Assembly (NCBI GenBank): GCA_021443235.1
Contig: JABUUJ010000010.1
Coordinates: 1 to 7,589, forward strand
Origin: Muribaculaceae bacterium
GTDB lineage: Bacteria > Bacteroidota > Bacteroidia > Bacteroidales > Muribaculaceae
Direction of reading: 5' to 3'
DNA: 7,589 nucleotides
In this document: one piece after another, positions 1 to 6,366 of the stretch
Layout: each line of letters opens with the position of its first letter
Position numbering within the stretch: position 1 is the stretch's first letter
The notes under the pieces: generated by a model
What the model was told of the DNA's origin: nothing
Databases searched by the model: none
The model's input: only the letters and a program-made list of their open reading frames with translations
Made by a program: the position numbers and the translations under genes

Positions 1-514
1 CCTCGATAACAGCCTTACTGCCAGTATCGGAGATGAGTTGGCGCAGCTGGCGCACTTTGTCGAGAGAGCCTTGTATGAACTTCTGCCCTCCGAAGCCCGG
101 ATTCACCGACATGAGCAGCACCAAGTCAACGCAGGCAATGATGTCGCGCAGCAGGCACACCGGTGTGGCAGGATTGAGGCTCACGCCAGCCTTCATGCCG
201 GCATCGTGAATTTGCTGCACCACGCGGTTAAGGTGAGTGCATGCCTCGTAGTGCACAGTCATGATGTGTGCGCCGCAATCGCGCACCTCGTTGACAAACT
301 TTTGAGGCTCAACAATCATGAGGTGCACGTCGAGCGGTTTTTTTGCCTCGCGCTGGATAGCCTTCATGACTGGGAAGCCGAAGGATATATTGGGCACAAA
401 CACGCCATCCATCACATCGATGTGCAGCCAGTCGCACTCGCTGCAGTTAAGCATTTCAACGTCGGCACCAAGATGGGCGAAGTCGGCCGACAATAAGGAC
501 GGGGAAACTATCAT
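1..514 (-). CDS. rpe: Ribulose-phosphate 3-epimerase, N-terminal 171 residues (runs off the left edge)
   Basis: This enzyme interconverts D-ribulose 5-phosphate and D-xylulose 5-phosphate in the cytosolic pentose phosphate pathway. The visible part is a TIM-barrel N-terminal portion. It begins MIVSPSLLSADF, the family's typical opening. HIDVMDG at residues 31-37 carries the metal ligands H31 and D33, and VHLM at 63-66 carries H64. VNPGFGGQKF at 137-146 is the phosphate-loop motif. The other catalytic aspartate (in the E-V-D-G-G motif) should lie just past the window edge, so about 45-50 residues are missing from view. The ATG at 514 sits 9 bases after the stop of the DedA gene, with no Shine-Dalgarno. 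It is therefore the third gene of a likely glycosylase-dedA-rpe transcript. Identity is secure from the motifs; only the C-terminus is unseen. Confidence 0.95.
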   Translation of the reverse strand, partial: MIVSPSLLSADFAHLGADVEMLNCSECDWLHIDVMDGVFVPNISFGFPVMKAIQREAKKPLDVHLMIVEPQKFVNEVRDCGAHIMTVHYEACTHLNRVVQQIHDAGMKAGVSLNPATPVCLLRDIIACVDLVLLMSVNPGFGGQKFIQGSLDKVRQLRQLISDTGSKAVIE

Positions 515-523
515 ATCGAGATT

Positions 524-1255
524 TTATTGGTTTTTGCTTGTTTTCTTCACCTTATAATAAATATATATAACAACGAGCGCCAGCAGGCCGTAGCTTACGA
601 TTTTCACATAGTGGTTGTAATACTCAAGCTGATCGAAGAGGCTATTGGCGTCGGGCACAGCAAGGTAGAGCAGATAGCCCATGCCGGCAAGCACCACATT
701 CCAAAGGGCGGCACCCAGACAAGTGAAAGTGGTGAAAGTGAGGAGGTTCATGCGAGCAAGTCCGGCTGGAATAGAGATGAGGTGGCGCACGGCAGGCAGC
801 AGGCGTCCGAAGAAGATGGAGATGGCGCCTTTCTCCTGAAAATAGGTCTCAGCCTTTTGGAGCTTTGCGCTGTTGAGCATGAGCATGTGTCCGAGTTTGC
901 TGTCGGCAAAGCCATAAAGGATGGGGCGGCCTATAGCCATCGACACGCCGTAGTTGATGAGGGCGCCCAGTGTTGCTCCGATAGTTGCCATCACCATCAC
1001 CATCCACACGTTGAGGTCGCTACCCTGTTGCAGTGCGAAATAGGCAGCGGGCGGCACCACAACCTCGCTGGGCAGCGGGATAATGGAGCTCTCAATGGCC
1101 ATGAGCACAACGATGGTGGTGTAGGTCATGTGGTCCTTGTACCACTCATAGAGACCGCGCGCGCTAAAGTCCATTTCTAACATATACATAAGGACGACGG
1201 CGATAATCGCCACCAGCACAAGGATTGCTAATATAACTTTGTAACTACTCTTCAT
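524..1255 (-). CDS. DedA family (VTT/SNARE-associated) inner-membrane protein
   Basis: A 243-residue polytopic membrane protein of the DedA family. Known members act as undecaprenyl-phosphate or phospholipid flippases/scramblases and support envelope integrity and proton-motive-force homeostasis. Hydrophobic segments lie at about residues 6-27, 44-60, 83-108, 172-200 and 218-235. Two family signatures are visible. One is ESSIIPLPSE (55-64), the acidic re-entrant motif. The other is FFGRLLPAVRHLISIPAG (148-165), with the conserved arginines R151 and R157 and the P-A-G turn. G181 and W185 in GAALWN also fit. Length is normal for the family. It starts 14 bases after the glycosylase gene and ends 9 bases before rpe, which suggests one transcript. 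The substrate cannot be told from sequence; undecaprenyl-phosphate recycling is only one possibility. Confidence 0.93.
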   Translation of the reverse strand: MKSSYKVILAILVLVAIIAVVLMYMLEMDFSARGLYEWYKDHMTYTTIVVLMAIESSIIPLPSEVVVPPAAYFALQQGSDLNVWMVMVMATIGATLGALINYGVSMAIGRPILYGFADSKLGHMLMLNSAKLQKAETYFQEKGAISIFFGRLLPAVRHLISIPAGLARMNLLTFTTFTCLGAALWNVVLAGMGYLLYLAVPDANSLFDQLEYYNHYVKIVSYGLLALVVIYIYYKVKKTSKNQ

Positions 1256-1269
1256 ATTTAAGATTTCGA

Positions 1270-1860
1270 TTAAACATCAAACTGTTCGCTTCTGAACATC
1301 TCACGATAGGCATCGGCCTTCTTGTCGATTGGGAGCGGATAGGCTCGCGACGACGATGGCATGCGATAGAGAGTAAAGACACTCTCCCCTACCCTGCATT
1401 TTACATGGTGACCAGTGGCAGGCACATCCACCCCGGCAAGTTTTGCGACGACGCCCGTAGCTTTCTCGCCCGCCGTGACCACAGCGGCAATAGTGGGATT
1501 GTTGCGCAGAAGAGACTCGAGGTCGATGGTCTCGACAATCTCCAGGAACTTGTCGCTGGCGTTGTCGTTGAGGCGGCGCACCTTCATTGCCGTGTCCCAC
1601 AGCGCGATGCCCTTCTGGTAGAGGAATGCCTTGATAGCGTCGAGGTCAAAGCGCTTGTCGTCCTCTATCCAGAAGCGGTTGCGGTCGCCGTAAAAGATAA
1701 TACCCATGATGCGCCACATGTCGTTGATCTTGTTGGGATAGAAGAAGTCCATCGACCACCGCTCGGGCTTGGGCGGGAAAGTTCCAAGCATGATAATGCG
1801 GGCGCCATCGGGGATAAAAGGCTGCCAAGGATGTGGCTCAATATTGGGTATTTTTTCCAT
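1270..1860 (-). CDS. Uracil-DNA glycosylase superfamily protein (MUG/HDG-like)
   Basis: A 196-residue soluble protein that looks like a monofunctional base-excision glycosylase, removing uracil or deaminated bases from DNA. Motif I is LGTFPP (25-30), followed by FFYPNKINDMW (39-49), which resembles the Y-x-N-x-x-N-x-F-W stretch of the mismatch-specific and hypoxanthine glycosylase groups. GIALWD (84-89) is the usual core strand. RMPSSSRAYPLPIDKK (166-181) corresponds to motif II, the DNA-intercalating loop. The family 1 GQDPYH motif is absent, so this is not a classical Ung. An in-frame ATG at 1911 would add 17 residues, but ATG 1860 is preferred. It gives an N-terminus like those of relatives and lies just downstream of a perfect -7 box that overlaps the longer version. 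Subfamily and substrate remain uncertain. It is first in a run with dedA and rpe. Confidence 0.82.
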   Translation of the reverse strand: MEKIPNIEPHPWQPFIPDGARIIMLGTFPPKPERWSMDFFYPNKINDMWRIMGIIFYGDRNRFWIEDDKRFDLDAIKAFLYQKGIALWDTAMKVRRLNDNASDKFLEIVETIDLESLLRNNPTIAAVVTAGEKATGVVAKLAGVDVPATGHHVKCRVGESVFTLYRMPSSSRAYPLPIDKKADAYREMFRSEQFDV

Positions 1861-1866
1861 ACAATA

Positions 1867-1900
1867 CAAAATTACTACTTTTTCTGGTTTGTGGCGCAAT
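1867..1900 (-). promoter_or_regulatory. Bacteroidota-type promoter for the glycosylase-dedA-rpe run
   Basis: On the minus strand the sequence TAATTTTG (1874-1867) matches the Bacteroidota -7 consensus TAnnTTTG exactly. An ATTG at 1900-1897 could serve as a weak -33 element, with a spacing of 22 bases, slightly long. The -7 box ends only 6 bases before the chosen ATG at 1860. The transcript would therefore have almost no leader. Confidence 0.55.
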
Positions 1901-1939
1901 GTTTTGCCCAAATTGTGATGTAGATTTGAGTAAATTTAG

Positions 1940-1947
1940 TAATTTTG
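1940..1947 (+). promoter_or_regulatory. -7 promoter box upstream of the polysaccharide export gene
   Basis: TAATTTTG on the plus strand is an exact match to the Bacteroidota -7 consensus. It lies 43 bases before the ATG at 1991, giving an expected leader of about 35-40 bases. No good TTTG-type -33 element is seen at the usual 19-21 base spacing; the closest is ATTG at 1912-1915, 24 bases away. The 1861-1990 region thus holds two divergent -7 boxes about 65 bases apart and nothing else I can identify. Confidence 0.5.
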
Positions 1948-1990
1948 CAAATAATTGTGTACTGCATCAACAAAAACAAGACAAATAGAT

Positions 1991-2800
1991 ATGAAGATCA
2001 AATTACTTTTGCTTGCATCGAGCGTTGCGCTGATTCTTTCAAGCTGCGGCTCATCAAAGGACATTCCTTACATGATTGACGCCAAGAACCTTTCGAGCGA
2101 AGCACTTAAAAATGCTCCTCAAGTTAGTGACCCCGTGCTCATGACTGGCGACATGCTCCAAATCAATGTTGCCGGCGCCGACGAGGAGTCGGTAAAGCCA
2201 TTCAACAAGACACAGTATGTGTCGCAAACCAGCAGTTCATCGTCGTTGAACAATGGCGACAACTCGATGTTCTACTATCTCGTTGACACTAAGGGTGAAA
2301 TCGAGTTCCCCATGGTGGGCAAGGTGAAAGTGGGCGGTCTTACCAAGAGCGCCGTTGAGGACATCATCGCTCAGGCCATTTATCCCAGATACCTCAACCA
2401 GAAACCTGGTGTGGAGGTGAGAATTATGAACTTCCGCGTGTATGCTCTGGGCGAGGTGGGCAGTCCTGGTATTATCCGCTCAAGCAATGGTCAGCTCAAC
2501 ATCCTTGAGGCCATCTCGATGGCTGGCGACCTCACCATCCATGGGCGTCGCGACAACATCATGATTATCCGCACCGCTGCCGACGGTTCGCGCCAAGTCA
2601 AGACAGTGAACTTGAACGATCCCAACATCATCGTGTCGAACGATTTCTACCTGCAGCAAAACGACTGCATCTATGTTGAGCCCAACTCGAGCAAGGCACG
2701 CTCGTCGTGGCAAGTTCCTCCCGGACTGTCGCTTGGTACTGGCTTGCTGGGCACAGCCATTTCGATTGCGACATTTGTGATTACGCTCACAAGAAAATAA
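1991..2800 (+). CDS. Polysaccharide biosynthesis/export lipoprotein (Wza-like outer-membrane exporter)
   Basis: A 269-residue lipoprotein of the outer-membrane polysaccharide exporter (OPX) family, which forms or gates the outlet for capsule or exopolysaccharide. The start at 1991 gives a clean type II signal peptide (MKIKLLLLAS...) with lipobox LSSC and lipidated Cys19; an upstream in-frame ATG at 1955 would spoil it. Residues about 45-145 fit the poly-export domain (DPVLMTGDMLQINV at 47-60; KGEIEFPMVGKVKVGGLT at 101-118). Residues about 148-215 fit one SLBB domain (VYALGEVGSPG, then LNILEAISMAGDLT). The C-terminus, about 244-266, is a glycine-rich hydrophobic helix ending TRK, probably a membrane span, as is common in Bacteroidota relatives. 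No Wzc kinase, glycosyltransferase or flippase gene adjoins it: a terminator follows, then clpB. The family call is firm; the polymer exported is unknown. Confidence 0.92.
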   Translation: MKIKLLLLASSVALILSSCGSSKDIPYMIDAKNLSSEALKNAPQVSDPVLMTGDMLQINVAGADEESVKPFNKTQYVSQTSSSSSLNNGDNSMFYYLVDTKGEIEFPMVGKVKVGGLTKSAVEDIIAQAIYPRYLNQKPGVEVRIMNFRVYALGEVGSPGIIRSSNGQLNILEAISMAGDLTIHGRRDNIMIIRTAADGSRQVKTVNLNDPNIIVSNDFYLQQNDCIYVEPNSSKARSSWQVPPGLSLGTGLLGTAISIATFVITLTRK

Positions 2801-2825
2801 ACTGATAGTCAACAAGACATATTAT

Positions 2826-2860
2826 GCGACTGGCACTTTGTGTGGCAGTCGCTATTTTTA
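2826..2860 (+). terminator. Intrinsic terminator after the polysaccharide export gene
   Basis: GCGACTG (2826-2832) pairs perfectly with CAGTCGC (2846-2852). Inside lie one G-G mismatch and three further pairs (CAC/GTG), closing a 5-base loop. The U-rich tail TATTTTTA (2853-2860) follows at once. It begins 25 bases after the stop codon, so the export gene is probably transcribed separately from clpB. Confidence 0.85.
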
Positions 2861-2870
2861 TTTGGAGGGG

Positions 2871-2890
2871 CTTTCGCCGTATAGCGAAAG
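2871..2890. repeat. Perfect 20-base inverted repeat upstream of clpB
   Basis: CTTTCGC (2871-2877) and GCGAAAG (2884-2890) are perfect 7-base inverted arms around the 6-base centre CGTATA. No T-run follows, so it is not a typical terminator. It sits 130 bases before the clpB start and 10 bases after the previous terminator. It does not match the CIRCE or CtsR operator patterns. It could be an operator for a dimeric regulator or just a structured transcript end. Confidence 0.6.
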
Positions 2891-2935
2891 AACAGGGGCA
2901 GATGTGAACAGGAGCGGAAATGTGGCAGATGTTTT

Positions 2936-2943
2936 TAGATTTT
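2936..2943 (+). promoter_or_regulatory. Candidate weak -7 box for clpB
   Basis: TAGATTTT differs from TAnnTTTG only at the last base and lies 76 bases before the clpB ATG. No TTTG -33 element is found at the right distance. The remainder of 2801-3019 holds the terminator, the inverted repeat and a purine-rich stretch before clpB, with no convincing gene. This call is tentative. Confidence 0.22.
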
Positions 2944-3003
2944 TATGACAAAATGACATAGGCAAGATGGATGGCATGGGGGTTGCAAATAAAGAGGAAA
3001 ACG

Positions 3004-3010
3004 AAAGGAG
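3004..3010 (+). promoter_or_regulatory. Strong Shine-Dalgarno before clpB
   Basis: AAAGGAG ends 9 bases before the ATG at 3020. It lies in a purine-rich stretch running from about 2991. No other start in this window has a comparable site, as is usual in Bacteroidota, where Shine-Dalgarno use is rare. It supports the start at 3020 and suggests clpB has its own initiation control. Confidence 0.6.
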
Positions 3011-3019
3011 AAAAACACA

Positions 3020-5608
3020 ATGAATTTTAACAATTTCACAATTAAGAGTCAGGAAATGATTCAGCGTGCCATTAACCTTGCGCGCTCTCACAATCATCAG
3101 AGCATTGAGCCCGAGCACATGCTGAAGGCGCTACTCAGTGGCGACGACGCTGTGGTGAAATTCGTCATCCAGAAGCTCGATGTGCCTATGTCGCAAATAA
3201 TCGGCTCGGTTGACAACGCCATCGCGCGTCTACCGCAAGTACAGGGAGGCGACACCTATTTGAGCAACACCAGCACTAAAGTGATTGACGAGGCGATGAA
3301 AATCACACAAACCAATGGCGACCAGTATGTTGCGCTTGAGACACTCATGCTTGCGCTGTTTAATGTCGGCTCGGCAGCGTCAACAGCAATGAAAGAGGCT
3401 GGCATCACCAGCAAAGCGCTTACCGCCGCCATAGGCGAGCTGCGTCAGGGCAAGAAAGCCACAGCCCAGGGAGCCGAGGAGCAGTATAACGCACTTGGGA
3501 AATATGCCATCAACCTCAACGAACGTGCCCAGCAAGGCAAGCTCGACCCCGTGATAGGTCGTGACGACGAGATACGCCGCGTGCTGCAGATTTTGAGCCG
3601 CCGCACCAAGAACAACCCCATCCTCATAGGCGAGCCTGGAACAGGCAAAACCGCTATTGTTGAAGGACTTGCGCAGCGCATTGTGCGAGGTGACGTGCCC
3701 GAGAACCTCAAGCGCAAGCAAGTGTTCTCGCTCGACATGGGTGCGCTCATCGCAGGAGCAAAGTATCAGGGCGAATTTGAGGAGCGACTGAAGGCTGTTG
3801 TAAATGAGGTAACTCAAGCCGAGGGCGAAATCATCCTCTTCATTGACGAGATTCACACCCTCGTGGGAGCAGGCAAAAGCAGCGGTGCGATGGACGCCGC
3901 CAACATACTCAAGCCCGCCCTTGCCCGCGGCGACCTGCGCAGCATAGGTGCGACCACACTCGACGAGTATCAGAAATACTTTGAGCAAGACAAGGCGCTG
4001 GAGCGTCGTTTCCAAATCGTGATGGTGAACGAGCCCGACGAGGAGAGCTCAATTGCAATCTTACGCGGACTCAAAGAGAAATATGAGAACCACCACAAGG
4101 TGCGCATCAAGGACGATGCGATAATTGCGGCCGTGCAGCTGAGCCAGCGCTACATCAGCGACCGTTTCCTGCCCGACAAAGCCATTGACCTCGTTGACGA
4201 GGCGGCGGCCAAGCTGCGCATTGAGATGGACTCGGTGCCTCAAGGACTTGACGAGGTACAGCGCAAGATTGCCCAGCTGGAGATAGAGCGCGAGGCAATA
4301 AAGCGCGACGGCGACACCAAGCGCATTGCCGAGCTTGACGAGAGCATATCGCAACTGCGCGAGAGCGAGAAAGAGTATAACGCCAAGTGGAAAAGCGAGA
4401 AAGAGCTCATCGACCGCATACAGCAGAACAAGATTGACATAGAAGACCTCACACGTGAAGCTGAGCGTGCCGAGCAAGATGGCAACTATGCCCTAGTGGC
4501 CGAGATCAGATACTCGAAAATCCGTGCCAAGGAAGACGACAACAAGCACAACCAGGAGAAGCTCAGGCAAATGCAAGGAGACAGCGCCCTCATCAAGGAA
4601 GAGGTTGACAGCGATGACATTGCCAATGTGGTTTCGCGTTGGACTGGCATACCTGTGACAAAAATGCTCCAGACCGAGAAAGAGAAACTGCTCCACCTCG
4701 AGGAAGAGCTTCACAACAGGGTAGTAGGACAGGATGAGGCAATCGTAGCGATCAGCGATGCCGTGCGTCGTAGCCGTGCCGGGCTTAACGATCCACGCCG
4801 CCCTATCGGCTCGTTTATCTTCCTTGGGACCACTGGCGTGGGCAAGACCGAGCTTGCCAAGGCACTCGCCGACTATATGTTCAACGACGAGAACATGATG
4901 ACGCGCATCGACATGAGCGAATATCAGGAAAAATTCTCGGTGACCCGACTGATAGGGTCACCTCCGGGATATGTAGGTTATGACGAGGGCGGGCAGCTCA
5001 CCGAGGCAGTGCGCCGCAAGCCATATAGCGTGGTGCTCTTTGACGAAATCGAGAAAGCACACCCCGATGTGTTTAATGTGCTGCTTCAAGTGCTTGACGA
5101 CGGGCGCCTTACCGACAATAAAGGTCGCACCGTGAACTTCAAGAACACGATTATCATCATGACGTCTAACATGGGTTCGGCGCTTATACGCGAGCGTTTT
5201 GAGACTCTTACGCCCGAAAACCATGAGCAGGTAGTATCGGCAACACGCAACGAAGTGCTCGATATGCTCAAGCGCGACATCAGGCCCGAGTTTCTTAACC
5301 GCATCGACGAGATCATCATGTTCACTCCGCTCAACGAGCGCGAGATAGAGCAGATTGTGAGGATGCAGCTACGCTCGGTGGCACAGATGCTTGCCCACAA
5401 CGGCATCAAACTTGAGTTTACCGACAACGCGGTCAAGCGGCTTGCCGAGGCTGGATTTGATCCTGAATTTGGTGCACGCCCTGTGAAGCGAGCTATCCAG
5501 AACCTTGTGCTCAACTCGCTGAGCAAGGACATAATAGCGATGCGCGTCAAGCGCGACACGCCCATCACCATCGACACCGAAAACGGTGCCCTGGTTTTCA
5601 AGAACTAA
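3020..5608 (+). CDS. clpB: ATP-dependent protein disaggregase ClpB (Hsp100)
   Basis: An 862-residue cytosolic AAA+ chaperone. As a hexamer working with DnaK/DnaJ/GrpE, it threads aggregated proteins through its pore to rescue them after heat or other stress. All parts are present. The N-domain (two Clp-N repeats) covers about 1-145. In NBD1, Walker A GEPGTGKT is at 204-211, pore-loop Y249 lies in GAKYQGEF, Walker B ILFIDE is at 272-277, and the arginine fingers R329/R330 are in ALERR. A charged coiled-coil middle domain at about 400-525 separates ClpB from ClpA and ClpC. In NBD2, Walker A GTTGVGKT is at 603-610, pore loop GYVGYDEGG at 650-658, Walker B VVLFDE at 671-676, R755 in RPEFLNR, and sensor 2 GAR at 818-820. 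No ClpP-binding IGL/F loop was seen. It stands alone between terminators, with its own Shine-Dalgarno. Confidence 0.98.
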   Translation: MNFNNFTIKSQEMIQRAINLARSHNHQSIEPEHMLKALLSGDDAVVKFVIQKLDVPMSQIIGSVDNAIARLPQVQGGDTYLSNTSTKVIDEAMKITQTNGDQYVALETLMLALFNVGSAASTAMKEAGITSKALTAAIGELRQGKKATAQGAEEQYNALGKYAINLNERAQQGKLDPVIGRDDEIRRVLQILSRRTKNNPILIGEPGTGKTAIVEGLAQRIVRGDVPENLKRKQVFSLDMGALIAGAKYQGEFEERLKAVVNEVTQAEGEIILFIDEIHTLVGAGKSSGAMDAANILKPALARGDLRSIGATTLDEYQKYFEQDKALERRFQIVMVNEPDEESSIAILRGLKEKYENHHKVRIKDDAIIAAVQLSQRYISDRFLPDKAIDLVDEAAAKLRIEMDSVPQGLDEVQRKIAQLEIEREAIKRDGDTKRIAELDESISQLRESEKEYNAKWKSEKELIDRIQQNKIDIEDLTREAERAEQDGNYALVAEIRYSKIRAKEDDNKHNQEKLRQMQGDSALIKEEVDSDDIANVVSRWTGIPVTKMLQTEKEKLLHLEEELHNRVVGQDEAIVAISDAVRRSRAGLNDPRRPIGSFIFLGTTGVGKTELAKALADYMFNDENMMTRIDMSEYQEKFSVTRLIGSPPGYVGYDEGGQLTEAVRRKPYSVVLFDEIEKAHPDVFNVLLQVLDDGRLTDNKGRTVNFKNTIIIMTSNMGSALIRERFETLTPENHEQVVSATRNEVLDMLKRDIRPEFLNRIDEIIMFTPLNEREIEQIVRMQLRSVAQMLAHNGIKLEFTDNAVKRLAEAGFDPEFGARPVKRAIQNLVLNSLSKDIIAMRVKRDTPITIDTENGALVFKN

Positions 5609-5629
5609 TAAATATTTGGGTTAATTAAT

Positions 5630-5670
5630 TGAGCCGATGTCGGATTGTCGTGGCATCGGCTCATGTTTTT
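5630..5670. terminator. Terminator shared by convergent clpB and the dockerin gene
   Basis: TGAGCCGATG (5630-5639) pairs perfectly with CATCGGCTCA (5654-5663), and the loop can be shortened by further wobble pairs. On the plus strand TGTTTTTA follows, a good U-tract for ending clpB, 21 bases after its stop. On the minus strand the tail ATTAATTAA is only moderately U-rich. It may still end transcripts of the dockerin gene, whose stop codon (5671-5669) overlaps the plus-strand tail. Confidence 0.85.
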
Positions 5671-6364
5671 ATGTGGTAAGGATGATGTTGATGGCGGCGT
5701 TGGCGTCGGTAATGTCGACGGAGCCATCGTTGTTAATATCGGCGGCAGGAAGGTCGCCGCCATTAAGTATCTTATTGATAATCAGGTTGACGTCGGTAAT
5801 ATCCACCACCCCGTCGCCATTAACGTCGCCCCGCACGTGCGTTGCTGTGTATCCCAAAACCTTAACCGAGTAAACAGCAGCGTTGTTGCTAACATCGGCC
5901 TTATCGGCGTGCAGTCTGAGCTTTATATTGTTGCCTGTAACATCAAATTTAACTTTAAACTCCTGACTCACAAATCCCGTTTTAGGCACCGTAATTACAT
6001 TGGCTGCAATTTCCTCACCATCATTGTTTAAAAGCGAGAGAGTGAGGTCGAGTTTACTGGCATTGTAGTTGATGCCGTTAGTGGGGTTGCGATAAGTCAC
6101 TGTCACGTTGAGAGAGTCCATATCCACGCAAGTGAACACCGGCGACGACAGTGCAAAAATCTCGCCGGACTCGGAGGTAAATAGCCTCACTCTATTGGAA
6201 CTAATATCGTTAGCAGTCAAAGTTGTATATCCTGTGCGAGAATATACCCAGCCCTCAAAGTTTTTCAGGCTGAACGTTGCCAGTGCGACTTCATCGGCGC
6301 GCAGTGAAATTGGGCTCGCCAAAGCCAACAAGGCAGCAATAAATAATACACTTAAACGCTTCAT
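5669..6364 (-). CDS. Secreted protein with C-terminal type I dockerin domain
   Basis: A 231-residue exported protein of unknown role. A type I signal peptide covers about 1-23 (hydrophobic core LFIAALLALA, likely cleavage after LRA); there is no lipobox. Residues about 25-172 look like an all-beta domain, perhaps a jelly-roll or carbohydrate-binding-type fold, without motifs I can name. The C-terminus has two calcium-binding dockerin repeats: GDVNGDGVVDITDVNLIINKI (179-199) and ADINNDGSVDITDANAAINII (208-228). Both keep the D-x-N-x-D-G-x-x-D ligands. Dockerins bind cohesins in cellulosomes, but in Bacteroidales they occur widely on secreted proteins without known cohesin partners. No sortase signal or type IX secretion tail is evident. 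The gene begins 2 bases after the P-loop/CYTH gene stop, so co-transcription and coupled translation are likely. The 5' two-thirds appears more AT-rich than neighbouring genes. Confidence 0.8.
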   Translation of the reverse strand: MKRLSVLFIAALLALASPISLRADEVALATFSLKNFEGWVYSRTGYTTLTANDISSNRVRLFTSESGEIFALSSPVFTCVDMDSLNVTVTYRNPTNGINYNASKLDLTLSLLNNDGEEIAANVITVPKTGFVSQEFKVKFDVTGNNIKLRLHADKADVSNNAAVYSVKVLGYTATHVRGDVNGDGVVDITDVNLIINKILNGGDLPAADINNDGSVDITDANAAINIILTT

Positions 6365-6366
6365 AT

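Noticed and set aside
38..496. 152-codon plus-strand ORF at the left edge.
   Set aside because: It is the antisense shadow of ribulose-phosphate 3-epimerase, whose motifs are unmistakable on the minus strand.
988..1006. Short CATCAC-type triplet repeat.
   Set aside because: It encodes alternating Met and Val in a DedA membrane segment; too short to be a meaningful repeat array.
527..1180. 217-codon plus-strand ORF opposite the DedA gene, with a His-rich stretch.
   Set aside because: It is an antisense shadow. The His run comes from the repeated Met-Val codons of the DedA protein read on the other strand.
1955..1990. Upstream ATG at 1955 as start of the export lipoprotein.
   Set aside because: It would place charged residues before the signal peptide and lies almost on the predicted transcription start; ATG 1991 gives a standard lipoprotein signal.
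2824..2907. 27-codon plus-strand ORF with a hydrophobic start (MRLALCVAVAIFIW...).
   Set aside because: It lies directly over the terminator hairpin and the inverted repeat and has no ribosome site. The coding appearance is best explained by chance.
2858..3118. 86-codon minus-strand ORF across the clpB upstream region.
   Set aside because: It overlaps the start of clpB and the spacer antisense, has low-complexity composition, no recognisable motif and no promoter.
3380..5601. Several long minus-strand ORFs opposite clpB (for example 3380-4015 and 5086-5601).
   Set aside because: They are typical shadows of a GC-balanced, codon-biased gene with no motifs of their own.
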